Assembly (NCBI GenBank): GCA_903870545.1
Contig: CAIQDI010000033.1
Span: forward strand, 62,001-126,000
Length of the DNA stretch: 64,000 nt
Source: an uncultured Pseudomonadota bacterium
GTDB taxonomy: Bacteria; Pseudomonadota; Gammaproteobacteria; Methylococcales; Methylomonadaceae
Reading direction: 5' to 3'
The translations under genes were made by a program, and so were the position numbers. Shown one piece after another: positions 41,010 through 52,453 of the stretch. Position 1 is the first letter of the stretch; each line of letters opens with the position of its first letter. The notes under the pieces were generated by a model, which had not been told where the DNA came from, did no database searches, and worked only from the letters and a program-made list of their open reading frames with translations.

Positions 41010-42242
41010 TTAAACCGAACGGGTGTCAATTTGATTCACCAACGCGCTCGCGGCAAGTTCCAAGCCTTGTTTATAAAACTGGCTGGCGGCAACGGCATCA
41101 TTTTGTGTCGATGCTAAATCACCCAGTAAACGGTAACTTTGTACATTTGGCTCAAGCACAATACTTTGTTGCAAATAACGCTGTGCTTTTGCGTAATCGG
41201 TACGTTGACCACTTAATTTTCCTAATACCATCAACAAAATCGCGTCATTCGCGTGACCGATTAGCCAACGTTCAGCCGTTTCGAGTTGCAAAACAGGATC
41301 GGTCGATTGAATGTTGCCGAATAAAACTAATAACGTGTCGCTCCAATTTGCCGACAAGTTTTTCACTAATTCTTCTTCAATACTCGCGCCAGCATCGACA
41401 TCAATCATGGCAGCAAAATAAATCGCCGCGACACCGCGCACGACTTTAATCGACAAAGGCATTTCCGCCCACAAGGTTTGTAATGCAAAACGATTTTTTT
41501 GTTCAGCGGCTTGTTTCAGTAAATTACTAAATACTTCCGTTTCAACCAATTTCAACTCTGCTTCCATTAACACTTTGTGCGTGGTGAGCGACGGAATTAA
41601 CGAACGTAACGACTGCCAATCTTCAAGTTTTTGATAGGTTAAATGCAGCAAACGCAACACATTGGCTTGTTTTGGATTGATTGAGTGCAAGCGCGTCAAG
41701 GTTTCTAAGGCTTGTTCATATTGTTCACCCGATAAATTTAATTCGGCTTGCGTCAACCCAATGGCAATTTCCGCGTCATCGCCGTGTTTAGCGGCAAATT
41801 GTAAATACTCGTCTCGTTTATCAAACGCGCCCCGAGATTGAGCAGCGCGGGCGGCAGTTAGATAATGAATTAAAGGCGCACCGCTGTGTGAAGCGTGCTT
41901 AATTAAAATCGTCTCCGCATCTTCCCAATTCCCTTCCGCTGAATCGACTAATCCTTTGATTAAGGCTTTTTGTGATAAAGCTATTTTGTTGTTAGCGACG
42001 CGCTTTTTGATTTTGGTTGGCAAGCGAACTGTCCAACCGAGTAAGCGAAAACTAAAATATAGCATGAAAAACACCGCCACCAACGCGCCCAAAAAGACAA
42101 ATAATGACGTTTCCAACGACCACTGATCAATGCCGATTAACACATAACCCGCGCTGTTCAAATGTGTCAGGAACTGGCTGCCGTAAAAAGCCGCTGCGCC
42201 TAAACCACCTAAAATAATTAAAAGAAAAAGCATTTTTTTCAT
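41010..42242 (-). CDS. hemY: HemY-family heme biosynthesis-associated TPR protein
   Basis: Two N-terminal TM helices, HemY N-domain and TPR; downstream of hemX. Confidence 0.9.
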   Translation of the reverse strand: MKKMLFLLIILGGLGAAAFYGSQFLTHLNSAGYVLIGIDQWSLETSLFVFLGALVAVFFMLYFSFRLLGWTVRLPTKIKKRVANNKIALSQKALIKGLVDSAEGNWEDAETILIKHASHSGAPLIHYLTAARAAQSRGAFDKRDEYLQFAAKHGDDAEIAIGLTQAELNLSGEQYEQALETLTRLHSINPKQANVLRLLHLTYQKLEDWQSLRSLIPSLTTHKVLMEAELKLVETEVFSNLLKQAAEQKNRFALQTLWAEMPLSIKVVRGVAAIYFAAMIDVDAGASIEEELVKNLSANWSDTLLVLFGNIQSTDPVLQLETAERWLIGHANDAILLMVLGKLSGQRTDYAKAQRYLQQSIVLEPNVQSYRLLGDLASTQNDAVAASQFYKQGLELAASALVNQIDTRSV

Positions 42243-42254
42243 GATGAATTTCTC

Positions 42255-43409
42255 TTATTGTTGCGCGGAAGGCGTGGTTTCATCTGCAACCGGCGCAGAT
42301 TTCGTGGGACTGGATAATGCTTTGTCTGTTTCAATTCGCAATTTTGTAATGTCGCGCAACATTTTCAGCGACAAGCTAATATCGGGGAATTGGCTACGAA
42401 TTCGCACGGCAGCGATTTTATCAAGCGACGCGGCGAAACGATCCGCTTCTTTTTCTTTGGCGAAGTTTTGCAGTAACCATTTTTGTGCGTCACTTAAACT
42501 CGCTTGATAAAGTACGTCGTTTTGCTGAACCAGAGCCACCGTAATAATTTCTAATTTGACCCGCAATTGCTCGCGAATAAATTGCGCTTGTTCGGGCGTT
42601 AAAATTTCGTTGACGTGTTGCTGAACGTGGCGAATCGTCACCATCGTTTCCAATTGTCCCATTAAATCTTTTGGCTCTTTTTTAACTTCTGGCGCAACGG
42701 GTTTAATTGTTTCGTCTTTTCCAGCGTAAGGCAACAGCAAAGTCAGCGAATCAATTTGAGTTTCTAACATTTGCAACGTTGAATAAATACCGACAACATC
42801 TGCGGCATTGACGCGACTAATGGCGGCAATATCTTTCGCTAATTGTTCGCGCACTTTATATGCGGCAGCATCACCACTTTCGCGCAGCCTTTGATCGGCA
42901 GCTTCGAGAGCTTCTTTTGTTGTGTTGACATCGCCCATCAAAAGTAGACGTTGGTTTGCCACACTCAACAAATATTCTGCGTCCGCCAACAACCAATCGC
43001 CGCGCGTTTTACCTAATTGGCGTTGTAATTTTTGGATTTCTTCGGATAACTCTTTGCGCGTGGTGTCTAATTTTTCGCCGTGCAATTTTGAGAATTCAGT
43101 GACGCTGTTCGTAAAATGTAATTCTTTGTTACCAACGTCAGTTTGAACGGCGGCGAGCTGTGATTGAATTGCCGCAAGTTGTGCTTGGTAATCGCTGATT
43201 TGTTGCGATACCGCGCCTTTCACTTCACCGCCTAAACCTTCTTGTTTGTCGCGCAATTGCGAAAGAAAATAATAGCCTGCGCCTGCGACAACGGCAATCA
43301 CCAATAAAATGATTAGACCAAACCAAAATCCGCTGCGAGAACGTCTGACTTCTTGCGTTGTCTCTTTGACAGTTGGTTGTTGTTCAACCGATTCAATCAA
43401 TTCAGCCAC
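42255..43409 (-). CDS. hemX: HemX family protein
   Basis: Single TM, QRLLLMGDVNTTKEALEAADQRLRESGD, WLLADAEYLLSVANQRL typical of HemX. Confidence 0.9.
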   Translation of the reverse strand: MAELIESVEQQPTVKETTQEVRRSRSGFWFGLIILLVIAVVAGAGYYFLSQLRDKQEGLGGEVKGAVSQQISDYQAQLAAIQSQLAAVQTDVGNKELHFTNSVTEFSKLHGEKLDTTRKELSEEIQKLQRQLGKTRGDWLLADAEYLLSVANQRLLLMGDVNTTKEALEAADQRLRESGDAAAYKVREQLAKDIAAISRVNAADVVGIYSTLQMLETQIDSLTLLLPYAGKDETIKPVAPEVKKEPKDLMGQLETMVTIRHVQQHVNEILTPEQAQFIREQLRVKLEIITVALVQQNDVLYQASLSDAQKWLLQNFAKEKEADRFAASLDKIAAVRIRSQFPDISLSLKMLRDITKLRIETDKALSSPTKSAPVADETTPSAQQ

Positions 43410-44182
43410 TTTTCTTCCCCATTTATTATCGTCGTTATTGTATTAAGAATTGCGTCATCTGACGGCATTTGCGCGAGTGAAATACGTTCAAAACCGAGAT
43501 TTTTTGCGATGGTTTGAATGCGCTCACCGACTACCACTAAAGGTATTTTTTTTAACAAATTCTGTTGTGATTCAGGTAACATTTTTACCAAATTCTGTAT
43601 CGCTTCGCCACTGGTTATCGTTATTAAATTTAACTGTTTTTTCGTGATTAACTGCGAAACTTCGGCGCAATCGATTTCAGGTATTTCGCGCCGATAAACG
43701 TTTTGATAACTGACCTTTGCACCGCGTTTTTCCAAGATATTCGCTAAGGTTTCACGTCCATTTTCACCCCGAATTATCACGATATTTTTCTGGGAAACAC
43801 GCTGTAATTCGGGTAAATCTAATAACGCCTCGCTATTATAACCATGCTGAGGCATTAAATCGACGTTCAAACCGACAGCTTTTAAGGCTTGCGCGGTGGC
43901 TTGACCGATTGCAAAACACGATTTTGTTTTCAAGTCGCGCATTCTAGCATCATCCAACTGTGAACAATAACAACGCACCGCATTTACGCTAGTAAAAATA
44001 ACAAAAATTGCCGATGTTAAATGCTGCTCAATTTCGTCTACACTCAAAATTATCGGAATAATTTCGAGCGTCGGCAAACGAATCGGAATGCCATTATGAG
44101 CGTGAATTAACGCGCATAAATTTTCGGCTTGATGGGCGGGGCGCGTGACTAAAATTCGCGTTTGTTTTAAATCAGCCATCAA
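43397..44182 (-). CDS. hemD: Uroporphyrinogen-III synthase
   Basis: [28 protein letters not shown], Overlaps hemX and hem[15 protein letters not shown]. Confidence 0.9.
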   Translation of the reverse strand: MMADLKQTRILVTRPAHQAENLCALIHAHNGIPIRLPTLEIIPIILSVDEIEQHLTSAIFVIFTSVNAVRCYCSQLDDARMRDLKTKSCFAIGQATAQALKAVGLNVDLMPQHGYNSEALLDLPELQRVSQKNIVIIRGENGRETLANILEKRGAKVSYQNVYRREIPEIDCAEVSQLITKKQLNLITITSGEAIQNLVKMLPESQQNLLKKIPLVVVGERIQTIAKNLGFERISLAQMPSDDAILNTITTIINGEEKWLN

Positions 44183-45101
44183 TCAACGCTTTCAAAATTT
44201 CAGCCGCACCTTGTTTCAGTAATTCATCGGCAATACTTTCGCCAATTCCACCGGAATTTTTAAAATCGCCACGTTGTTCAGCATGATAAATGACGCTGCC
44301 GTCAGGATTTCCGACCAAACCACGCATAAAAATTTCGCCATCGTTTAATTCGGCAAAACCTGCAATGGGAACTTGGCAACCACCGTTTAATTTGGCATTC
44401 ATGGCGCGTTCAGCGATAACACAAATTGCAGTCATTTCGTCGTGTAAGGATTTTAACATTTCGTTAATTTCAACATCATCAACGCGGCATTCAATGCCAA
44501 TTGCGCCTTGTCCGCACGCTGGCAAACTGGTTTCTGGTGGCAAACTTTGACGAATTCTGTCTGCCATTCCTAACCGTTTCAAACCGGCAGAAGCGAGAAT
44601 AATCGCGTCATAATCGCCCGCATCGAGTTTCGCTAAACGTGTATTTACATTGCCGCGCAACGACAAAATTTCGGCATTCGGAAAACGCGCTTTGATTTGG
44701 CATTGGCGACGCAAACTCGACGTGCCGATTTTTGCATTTTCGGGTAAATCGTCAAAGTTTTGATAATGATTCGACACAAACGCATCGGTCGGATCTTCGC
44801 GTTTCAAAATCGCCGCAAGGTGCAAACCTTCGGGGAAATCAATCGGCACGTCTTTCATCGAATGCACCGCAATATCAGCGTTTCCTTCGAGCATTCCTTG
44901 TTCGAGTTCTTTTACAAACAAACCTTTTCCGCCAATTTTCGCGAGCGGCGAGTCGAGAATTTTATCGCCGCGCGTCACCATTTTAACGAGTTCGGTTTGA
45001 ATGTTGGGGAACGCCTGTTGTAAAAGTGCGGCGACGTGTTCGGCTTGCCAAAGTGCTAACGGACTTTGACGGGTGGCAATTCGGATAATTTTAATAGTCA
45101 C
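44172..45101 (-). CDS. hemC: Hydroxymethylbilane synthase (porphobilinogen deaminase)
   Basis: [74 protein letters not shown]. Confidence 0.98.
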   Translation of the reverse strand: MTIKIIRIATRQSPLALWQAEHVAALLQQAFPNIQTELVKMVTRGDKILDSPLAKIGGKGLFVKELEQGMLEGNADIAVHSMKDVPIDFPEGLHLAAILKREDPTDAFVSNHYQNFDDLPENAKIGTSSLRRQCQIKARFPNAEILSLRGNVNTRLAKLDAGDYDAIILASAGLKRLGMADRIRQSLPPETSLPACGQGAIGIECRVDDVEINEMLKSLHDEMTAICVIAERAMNAKLNGGCQVPIAGFAELNDGEIFMRGLVGNPDGSVIYHAEQRGDFKNSGGIGESIADELLKQGAAEILKALIDG

Positions 45102-45130
45102 TTGGAATTAAACAGTTAGAGTTAAAAGTG

Positions 45131-45165
45131 GTAGGTCGAATTCATTTTAGTGAAATTCGACCTAC
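45131..45165. repeat. REP-like inverted repeat, possible terminator, between valS and hemC
   Basis: GTAGGTCGAATT-N11-AATTCGACCTAC, perfect 12-bp arms. Confidence 0.7.
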
Positions 45166-45171
45166 TCGGAA

Positions 45172-47970
45172 TTACAACGCGCTAATTTTAACGTGTTGCG
45201 TTTGTAAATTTCCCAGCGTCGATTGCAATTCAGCCAAACGCGCACGTTCTTTTTCAAGTACGGCGGCAGGTGCTTTTTCAACAAACGACGGATTGCTCAA
45301 TTTCACTTCGATGCGTTCCAATTCGGTTTGGATTTTCAAAATTTCTTTATCCAAACGCGCCAATTCGGCGGTTTTATCAATCAAACCCGCAATCGGAATC
45401 AGGATTTGCATTTCACCGACAATCGCAATCGCTGATTCGGGCGCAACTTCATCCGCATTCAACCACGTCATCGTTTCCAAACGCGCCAATCGGTTCAAAT
45501 AAACACGATTTGTTTCTAAACGTTCGGCATCTTGCGGCGAACCATTTTGCAATAAAACGGGTAACGGTTTGCTTGGCGCAATGTTCATTTCACCGCGAAT
45601 TCGACGCACGCCCAAAATCACCGCCATCAACCAATCGGTATTTTGAACGGCTTCATTATCAATCTTCGATTCGTCCGAAATCGGATACGGTTGCAACATA
45701 ATCGTGTCGCCTTCGATGCCAGCAAGTGGCGCGACACGTTGCCAAATTTCTTCGGTAATGAACGGAATAATTGGATGCGCCAAACGCAAAATCGTTTCTA
45801 AAACGTGCAACAAGGTTTTGCGCGTGCCACGTTGCAAGGCTTCGTTATCCGATTGCAACGCGACTTTGGTCAATTCCAAATACCAATCGCAGTATTCGTT
45901 CCAAGTGAAATCGTAAATCGCTTGCGCCGCCAAATCGAAACGGTAGTTATCGATTGCGTGGCTGGTGGTTGAAATGACTTGATTCAAACGCGCCACAATC
46001 CAACGGTCAACGTGTGAAAATTCACATTCGCCCGTGATGCCGCAATCGTGTTCTTCGGTATTCATCAAAACGTAACGCGCGGCGTTCCACAATTTATTGC
46101 AGAAATTGCGATAACCTTCGGTGCGAGCCATATCAAAACGAATATCACGCCCCGTCGAAGCCAATGACGCAAAGGTAAAACGCAACGCATCGGTGCCGTA
46201 AGATTGAATGCCGTCAGGGAATTGTTTGCGAGTGGCTTGTTCGATTTTTTTCGCAAACTGTGGTTGCATCATGCCCGCCGTGCGTTTCGCCACCAACGTT
46301 TCTAAATCGATGCCGTCAATAATATCAATCGGGTCTAATACGTTGCCTTTTGATTTGGACATTTTTTGCCCTTCGGCATCACGCACCAAACCGTGAATGT
46401 AGACTTCTTTAAACGGCACTTCGCCACGGAATTTCAAGCCCATCATAATCATCCGCGCCACCCAGAAGAAAATGATGTCAAAACCTGTCACTAAAACGCT
46501 GGTCGGATAAAAAGTTTTCAAGGCTTCAGGTTCATTTTTGCCGTCCCAACCTAATGTTGAAAATGGCCATAACGCTGACGAAAACCAAGTATCCAAAACG
46601 TCTTCGTCTTGTTTCAAAAAGTAATCAGCGGGCAAATGATGTTTTTCACGAATTGCCGCCTCAGATTCTCCAACGTAGATATTGCCTTTGTCGTCGTACC
46701 ACGCAGGAATGCGATGTCCCCACCAAATTTGGCGCGAAATGCACCAATCGTTAATGTTTCGCATCCAATCAAAATAAGTGTTTTTCCAATTGTCTGGCAC
46801 AAATTTAATATCGCCATTTTCAACAGCGGCAATCGCAGGCGCGGCAAGTGGCGCAACTTTCACATACCATTGGTCGGTCAAAAAGGGTTCGATAACACTT
46901 TGGCTACGATCGCCGCGTGGCACCATCAATTTGTGGTCAACGATTTTTTCTAATAAACCCGCCGCTTCAAAATCTGCCACAATTTGTTTGCGAGCTTCAA
47001 AACGGTCTAAGCCACGATATTTTTCAGGAATTAGCGCGTCGTCGTCGATGCTAGCATTGGCAGTTAAAATGTTAATCAAACCGCCACGCGGCAAATCTTG
47101 AATCGCCGACGTATCGCGGTGGCGCATCCAGACTTCGTAATCGTTGAAATCGTGGGCTGGCGTGATTTTGACGCAACCCGTTCCGAATTCGGGGTCAACA
47201 TAATCGTCGGCAATAATGGGGATTCGACGACCCGTCAAAGGCAATTCGACGAATTCACCGAGCAAATGTTGATAACGTTCATCTTTTGGATTGATGGCAA
47301 CCGCCGCGTCACCGAGCATCGTTTCAGGGCGCGTCGTGGCGACGATTAAATGCCCTTGACCATTCGACAACGGATAACGCAAATGCCACATAAAACCGTT
47401 TTCTTCTTCGGACAAAACTTCCAAATCCGAAACCGCCGTGTGCAAAACAGGATCCCAATTCACCAAACGTTTGCCGCGATAAATTAAGCCTTCTTCGTGC
47501 AATTTAATGAACACTTCTTGCACCGCGCCCGACATTCCATCGTCCATCGTGAAACGTTCGCGCGACCAATCCAACGATGAACCCATTCGACGCAATTGGC
47601 GCGTAATCGTGCCGCCCGATTCTTCCTTCCATTCCCAAATCTTTTCGATGAATTTTTCGCGTCCGTAATCATGGCGCGTTTTACCTTCAGCATTACATAA
47701 ACGTTCGACCACCATTTGCGTGGCAATTCCCGCGTGATCCGTTCCCGCTTGCCATAACGTGTTGCAACCTTTCATACGATGATAACGTGTCAGCGCATCC
47801 ATAATTGTGTCTTGAAAAGCGTGTCCCATGTGCAAACTACCCGTCACATTCGGCGGCGGAATCATGATGCAATACGGTTCACCTTCGCCGCTCGGCTCGA
47901 AATACTGATTCGTTTCCCAATTTTCATACCAACGTTGTTCAATATCGTGTGGCGCGTACGTTTTTTCCAT
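45172..47970 (-). CDS. valS: Valyl-tRNA synthetase
   Basis: [31 protein letters not shown] (HIGH), [12 protein letters not shown] (KMSKS). Confidence 0.98.
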   Translation of the reverse strand: MEKTYAPHDIEQRWYENWETNQYFEPSGEGEPYCIMIPPPNVTGSLHMGHAFQDTIMDALTRYHRMKGCNTLWQAGTDHAGIATQMVVERLCNAEGKTRHDYGREKFIEKIWEWKEESGGTITRQLRRMGSSLDWSRERFTMDDGMSGAVQEVFIKLHEEGLIYRGKRLVNWDPVLHTAVSDLEVLSEEENGFMWHLRYPLSNGQGHLIVATTRPETMLGDAAVAINPKDERYQHLLGEFVELPLTGRRIPIIADDYVDPEFGTGCVKITPAHDFNDYEVWMRHRDTSAIQDLPRGGLINILTANASIDDDALIPEKYRGLDRFEARKQIVADFEAAGLLEKIVDHKLMVPRGDRSQSVIEPFLTDQWYVKVAPLAAPAIAAVENGDIKFVPDNWKNTYFDWMRNINDWCISRQIWWGHRIPAWYDDKGNIYVGESEAAIREKHHLPADYFLKQDEDVLDTWFSSALWPFSTLGWDGKNEPEALKTFYPTSVLVTGFDIIFFWVARMIMMGLKFRGEVPFKEVYIHGLVRDAEGQKMSKSKGNVLDPIDIIDGIDLETLVAKRTAGMMQPQFAKKIEQATRKQFPDGIQSYGTDALRFTFASLASTGRDIRFDMARTEGYRNFCNKLWNAARYVLMNTEEHDCGITGECEFSHVDRWIVARLNQVISTTSHAIDNYRFDLAAQAIYDFTWNEYCDWYLELTKVALQSDNEALQRGTRKTLLHVLETILRLAHPIIPFITEEIWQRVAPLAGIEGDTIMLQPYPISDESKIDNEAVQNTDWLMAVILGVRRIRGEMNIAPSKPLPVLLQNGSPQDAERLETNRVYLNRLARLETMTWLNADEVAPESAIAIVGEMQILIPIAGLIDKTAELARLDKEILKIQTELERIEVKLSNPSFVEKAPAAVLEKERARLAELQSTLGNLQTQHVKISAL

Positions 47971-48004
47971 GAGTTTTTCCTTATGAATTTTTAAAATTAG
48001 AAAT

Positions 48005-48643
48005 TTATTTTTTTAAACGGATTGCAATTATCGCAGACAAAATCAGCGTGACAATTGAAAACATCAGCAAAATTGTCATTGGTAAACCGATATTTTGATT
48101 TTCCGCTGGAATAACGTCGGGCAACGCTTCGAGCTGATGCGCGACGGGTAAATCCAACATCACGTCTTTTGTCATCGGCGGATAACACACGCCTCGTTCC
48201 GCGCAACCTTGAAAATACGCCCGCAATTTAACGGTTTGTGCGCCGTGATCTTCGCGCCACAATGGCACATTAAAATTCAAATCTTCGGATAAAACTTCAA
48301 CATTCCCAAAGGCTTCGTCATGTTTTGGCTCACCATTTGGAATCGTGTAATCGCCGAGTTTTACGCCCTCACTGTTGACTAATTCGAGTTTGATTTTTTC
48401 GCGATACAAATAATAATTCGGCGCAATTTCCCAACTCACAAACAATGTGTTGCTATTTTTAACGCTGGCAGAAAACTCAAAGGCTTGTTCAGGCTGCAAT
48501 AATTGATCTCCAAATAAATTTAATTTCAACGCCGAGGCATTTTTAACTAATTGCTCAAGTGAATCGGCAGCAAACGTGGGCGAATTGAATAAAGTAAAAA
48601 TAATTACAAAAATTAGGCGATAACGTGACATAAGCGCATCCAA
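48005..48643 (-). CDS. Stand-alone DsbD N-terminal (alpha) domain protein with C-terminal TM anchor
   Basis: Signal peptide; [13 protein letters not shown] disulfide motif of nDsbD; only a single TM follows, no polytopic or thioredoxin domain. Confidence 0.8.
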   Translation of the reverse strand: MDALMSRYRLIFVIIFTLFNSPTFAADSLEQLVKNASALKLNLFGDQLLQPEQAFEFSASVKNSNTLFVSWEIAPNYYLYREKIKLELVNSEGVKLGDYTIPNGEPKHDEAFGNVEVLSEDLNFNVPLWREDHGAQTVKLRAYFQGCAERGVCYPPMTKDVMLDLPVAHQLEALPDVIPAENQNIGLPMTILLMFSIVTLILSAIIAIRLKK

Positions 48644-48748
48644 GTAAATAATCAGTCAAGGTTTAGCAACATTATCGTAGAAAATAAGCGAGTTTGCCTT
48701 TATATTGTTGGCAATTGACCTTTTACATTTCACATTGAAGCTAATTTT

Positions 48749-49168
48749 ATGAACATTTTTCGTCTATTTTTTATTGCGATTGTCGTTATTTCTTTTGCAG
48801 AACTTTATGTTTTGATTGCTGTTGGTAGCGTTTTGGGCGCATTACCAACCATTTTTTTGATTCTGGCGAGCGCGGCGTTGGGTTCGTTTTTACTGAAACA
48901 ACAAGGGCTGGTGACGTGGCAACGTTTTCAAAATTCGATAGCGCGACAAGAAATGCCAGCTTATGAATTAGCAGAAGGTTTTTTAATTTTGCTCGGCGGC
49001 GCATTATTATTAACACCAGGTTTTATAACGGATGCCGTGGGGTTGATTTGTTTATTGCCTTCGTTACGCCGCAAAATAATCAATTATGCGATGCAGCATT
49101 TTTTTGTCGTGCCGCCCCAGCAAAATGACAATGTGTTGGAAGGCGAATTTCGCAAAGACGTTGAATAA
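48749..49168 (+). CDS. fxsA: FxsA-family membrane protein
   Basis: FAELYVLIAVGSVLGALPTIFLILASAALGSFLLKQQG, GALLLTPGFITDAVGLICLLPSLR. Confidence 0.9.
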   Translation: MNIFRLFFIAIVVISFAELYVLIAVGSVLGALPTIFLILASAALGSFLLKQQGLVTWQRFQNSIARQEMPAYELAEGFLILLGGALLLTPGFITDAVGLICLLPSLRRKIINYAMQHFFVVPPQQNDNVLEGEFRKDVE

Positions 49169-49900
49169 ATGACGCTTTTACGCGCTTTTTTCTGCCAAAT
49201 TTTCGGGCTTTTGCTGACGTTCGGTTTGGCTTATTGGCTGCCAATTTTCCATCATCCGATTGTGTTTTTATTTACGCAAAGCGGCTTGGCGGTTGGCAAC
49301 GCATTTTTACTGCGTCAACCGTCGTGGTGGCTTCTGATACATCTGTTATTTTTACCCAGCGTGTTTGTTTTTTTCACACTAGCGTTGCCGTCGTGGTTTT
49401 ATCTGATGGCGGTGGTGATATTAACGCTGATTTTTTGGGGAACTGTTCGCGGCGATGTGCCGTTATTTTTGTCATCATCGGAAGTCGCCGAAGCGGTTGC
49501 CGTGTTGTTGAAAAAAGAAAATGCTCAAACGTTTGTTGATTTGGGCGCGGGCGTGGGTTCCGTCGCGATTCCTATCGCAAAACAATTACTCGCGGTGCAA
49601 GTCGAAGCGTGCGAACGTGCGCCGTTACCCTGGGTAATCAGCGCATTTCGCGGTCGAAACTTATCGAATTTTACGGCATCGCGACGCAATTTTTTCACTG
49701 CCGATTTTTCAAAATACGACGTAATTTTTGCCTTTTTATCGCCGAGAGTTATGCCCGAAATCAGCGAAAAATTGAAAGGCGAAATGCGAGCGGGAACGTT
49801 GTTTATTTCGTCATCGTTCCCCTCGCCAAACTGGCAACCCGAAAGCATTCTCCACCTTAACGACCGTCGCAAAACCGTGTTGTTTTGTTACCGCATTTAA
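49169..49900 (+). CDS. Membrane-anchored class I SAM-dependent methyltransferase-like protein
   Basis: N-terminal TM helices then FVDLGAGVGSVAIPIAKQLLAVQVEACERAPLPW (SAM-binding motif I/II). Confidence 0.75.
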   Translation: MTLLRAFFCQIFGLLLTFGLAYWLPIFHHPIVFLFTQSGLAVGNAFLLRQPSWWLLIHLLFLPSVFVFFTLALPSWFYLMAVVILTLIFWGTVRGDVPLFLSSSEVAEAVAVLLKKENAQTFVDLGAGVGSVAIPIAKQLLAVQVEACERAPLPWVISAFRGRNLSNFTASRRNFFTADFSKYDVIFAFLSPRVMPEISEKLKGEMRAGTLFISSSFPSPNWQPESILHLNDRRKTVLFCYRI

Positions 49901-52062
49901 AGATAAATAGTCATCAACCAACGCGAATCGCCACGAAATTTAATCAACGCCCGTTCCTTTTCGCCCTCACCTTCAATGTTCATAATGGTTCCTTTACCGA
50001 ACGTTGCATGATGTATGTGCTGACCTATTTGATAATGGCTGTCGGTTTTAATTTCGGGCGGTAATGTTGTCGTAGAAAAAATGGGCGTTTTCGCTGTAAT
50101 GGGGCGCGATACCTCACTTTTTGGACGCACCTCATCAAGAAAATCAACGGGAAGCTCTCGTAAAAAGCGTGATTTACTCGGTGACGTTTCACGCCCGTAC
50201 AAACGCCGACTTTCAGCGTGTGTGATATGCAATTTTTTCATGGCTCGCGTAATGCCAACGTAACATAATCGCCGCTCTTCTTCTAAACGCCCGACATCGT
50301 AAATCGATTGTTGCGACGGAAATAAACCTTCTTCTACGCCGACTAAAAAAACCAACGGAAATTCCAAGCCTTTCGCGGTGTGAAGCGTCATTAACTGCAC
50401 ACAATCCTCAAATTCGTCCGCCTGTGGTTCGCTAGATTCTAAAACCGCATAACTTAAAAATGCCGCTAATTCGGACAAATTTTCTTCTTCATCGGGTTTA
50501 TATTTAAACGCGGCAGCGGCATTCACCAACTCTTTCAAGTTTTCGACTTTTTCCGCACTTTTTTCGACTTTGTCTTGGGAATAAAACGCCATCAAACCAC
50601 TTTGCTCAATTACAAATTGAACCTTTTCACCCAGCGATAATCCCATCGTTCGATTTTCAAATTGCATGATTAAATCTAAAAAATTAGACAAAGCCGTTGC
50701 CGCGCGTGCGCTTAATTGCTGATTGTCCGACAATAAAATTGCCGCCATCCAAAGTGAAACCTGTTGTTCATTTGCTAATTGGCGAAGCGCATCAATCGTT
50801 TTTGAACCCATGCCGCGCGTCGGTGTATTCACAATGCGATCAAACGCCGCATCGTCATCCGGATTCGCCAATAATCGTAAATACGCAAGCGCATTTTTAA
50901 TTTCAGCACGATCAAAAAATCGTAAACCACCGTAAACACGATATGGCGTTTTTGTTAACATCAATTGTTCTTCAAACTGCCGCGATTGCGCGTTGGAACG
51001 GTATAAAATTGCGGCTTCAGTGCGTTTATTACCCGCTGCAACCCAATGACGAATTCTTTCCACCACATATTTTGCTTCGTCAAATTCGTTGTATGCCGCA
51101 TAAACCGCAATTTTTTCGCCGTCCGCCGTGTCCGTCCACAAGTCTTTGCCCATGCGCCCTTTATTATTGGCGATAATGGCGTTCGCGGTTTTGAGAATCG
51201 CTCCCGTTGAACGATAATTTTGTTCTAATTTAACGATTTGATGCTGCGGATACTCACGTTGGAATTTGTAAATATTTTCGATTTTCGCGCCACGCCAACC
51301 GTAAATCGCTTGATCATCGTCACCTACTACAAACATGTTGTCCCTAGCGGGACTTAACAGCGTGAGCCACAGATATTGAATGCGATTGGTGTCCTGAAAT
51401 TCATCGACGTGAATTTGACTGAAGCGATTTTGATATTGAGTCCGTAACAACTCATCATCACGCAATAACTCGTAAACGCGCAACAATAATTCTGAAAAAT
51501 CGACCACACCTGAACGTTCGCACAAAACTTCATATTCGCCGTAAATTCGCGAAAAGCGAATGGCATTTTTGTCCTCGCTACGCACTAAATCTTTGCTTCG
51601 CAAACCTTCGTCTTTTTGAGCATTGATAAACCATTGAATTTCTTTCGCGGGCAACTCTTTTGGGTCAACTTTCAAATCCTCCAATAACCGTTTAATCAAA
51701 CGTTGCTGGTCATTCGAATCGAGAACTTGAAAATCCTTCGGCAAACGAGCTTGTTCGGCATGACGACGTAAAAGACGATGTGCGATGCCGTGAAACGTAC
51801 CAATCCACATATTGGGCGCATTATTTTCTAATAAATTTTCAATACGCCCACGCATTTCGTTGGCGGCTTTATTGGTAAACGTGACCGCAAGAATGCTTTG
51901 CGGTGACACCCCATTGACTTGAATTTGCCACACAATACGGTGTACTAAGACGCGCGTTTTACCACTTCCTGCGCCTGCTAAAACTAGCATAGCTCTCGAT
52001 GGTGCGGTAACGGCGGCACGTTGTGCGTCATTAAGTGGCGCGATAATTGAAGTTATATCCAT
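49897..52062 (-). CDS. uvrD: DNA helicase II UvrD
   Basis: LNDAQRAAVTAPSRAMLVLAGAGSGKTRVLVHRI, VDEFQDTNRIQYLWL, VGDDDQAIYGWRGA, TLHTAKGLEFPLVFLVGVEEGLFP; start at MDITSIIAPL 52062. Confidence 0.97.
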   Translation of the reverse strand: MDITSIIAPLNDAQRAAVTAPSRAMLVLAGAGSGKTRVLVHRIVWQIQVNGVSPQSILAVTFTNKAANEMRGRIENLLENNAPNMWIGTFHGIAHRLLRRHAEQARLPKDFQVLDSNDQQRLIKRLLEDLKVDPKELPAKEIQWFINAQKDEGLRSKDLVRSEDKNAIRFSRIYGEYEVLCERSGVVDFSELLLRVYELLRDDELLRTQYQNRFSQIHVDEFQDTNRIQYLWLTLLSPARDNMFVVGDDDQAIYGWRGAKIENIYKFQREYPQHQIVKLEQNYRSTGAILKTANAIIANNKGRMGKDLWTDTADGEKIAVYAAYNEFDEAKYVVERIRHWVAAGNKRTEAAILYRSNAQSRQFEEQLMLTKTPYRVYGGLRFFDRAEIKNALAYLRLLANPDDDAAFDRIVNTPTRGMGSKTIDALRQLANEQQVSLWMAAILLSDNQQLSARAATALSNFLDLIMQFENRTMGLSLGEKVQFVIEQSGLMAFYSQDKVEKSAEKVENLKELVNAAAAFKYKPDEEENLSELAAFLSYAVLESSEPQADEFEDCVQLMTLHTAKGLEFPLVFLVGVEEGLFPSQQSIYDVGRLEEERRLCYVGITRAMKKLHITHAESRRLYGRETSPSKSRFLRELPVDFLDEVRPKSEVSRPITAKTPIFSTTTLPPEIKTDSHYQIGQHIHHATFGKGTIMNIEGEGEKERALIKFRGDSRWLMTIYL

Positions 52063-52166
52063 AATTTTTGATTGCAGATTTTGAGCAGCTGTGTATAGTT
52101 TCAACGTAGACGAAGCCAGTTATTCGGCTTGTTTTTCGACAATAATTACACAAAGAAGGTTTTAAA

Positions 52167-52367
52167 ATGAGTTTTGATTATAAACGTTTGTTTAAATTTG
52201 AATTGAACTTAGACGATAAACAGAAAAAATATCGTTTATACGGTGGCGTGGTCGCATTATTAGTTTCTGTCTTCGCTGCTAGTATTCCACTGCTATTAGT
52301 TGGTTTGGCGATGACAGCGATGGGCTATTCTGGATGGTGTCCACTTTGCTCTGCGATTCAAAAATAA
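52167..52367 (+). CDS. Small membrane protein (DUF2892-like)
   Basis: 66 aa; VVALLVSVFAASIPLLLVGLAMTAMGYSGWCPLCSAIQK; RBS-like AGAAGG upstream. Confidence 0.55.
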   Translation: MSFDYKRLFKFELNLDDKQKKYRLYGGVVALLVSVFAASIPLLLVGLAMTAMGYSGWCPLCSAIQK

Positions 52368-52453
52368 TTGCATATTTTGCGAAACCTCCACGCATTATTA
52401 CAGGGACGTAATAATACAATTTCCGCGACTTTCACTTACTTGCACTTCTTTCT

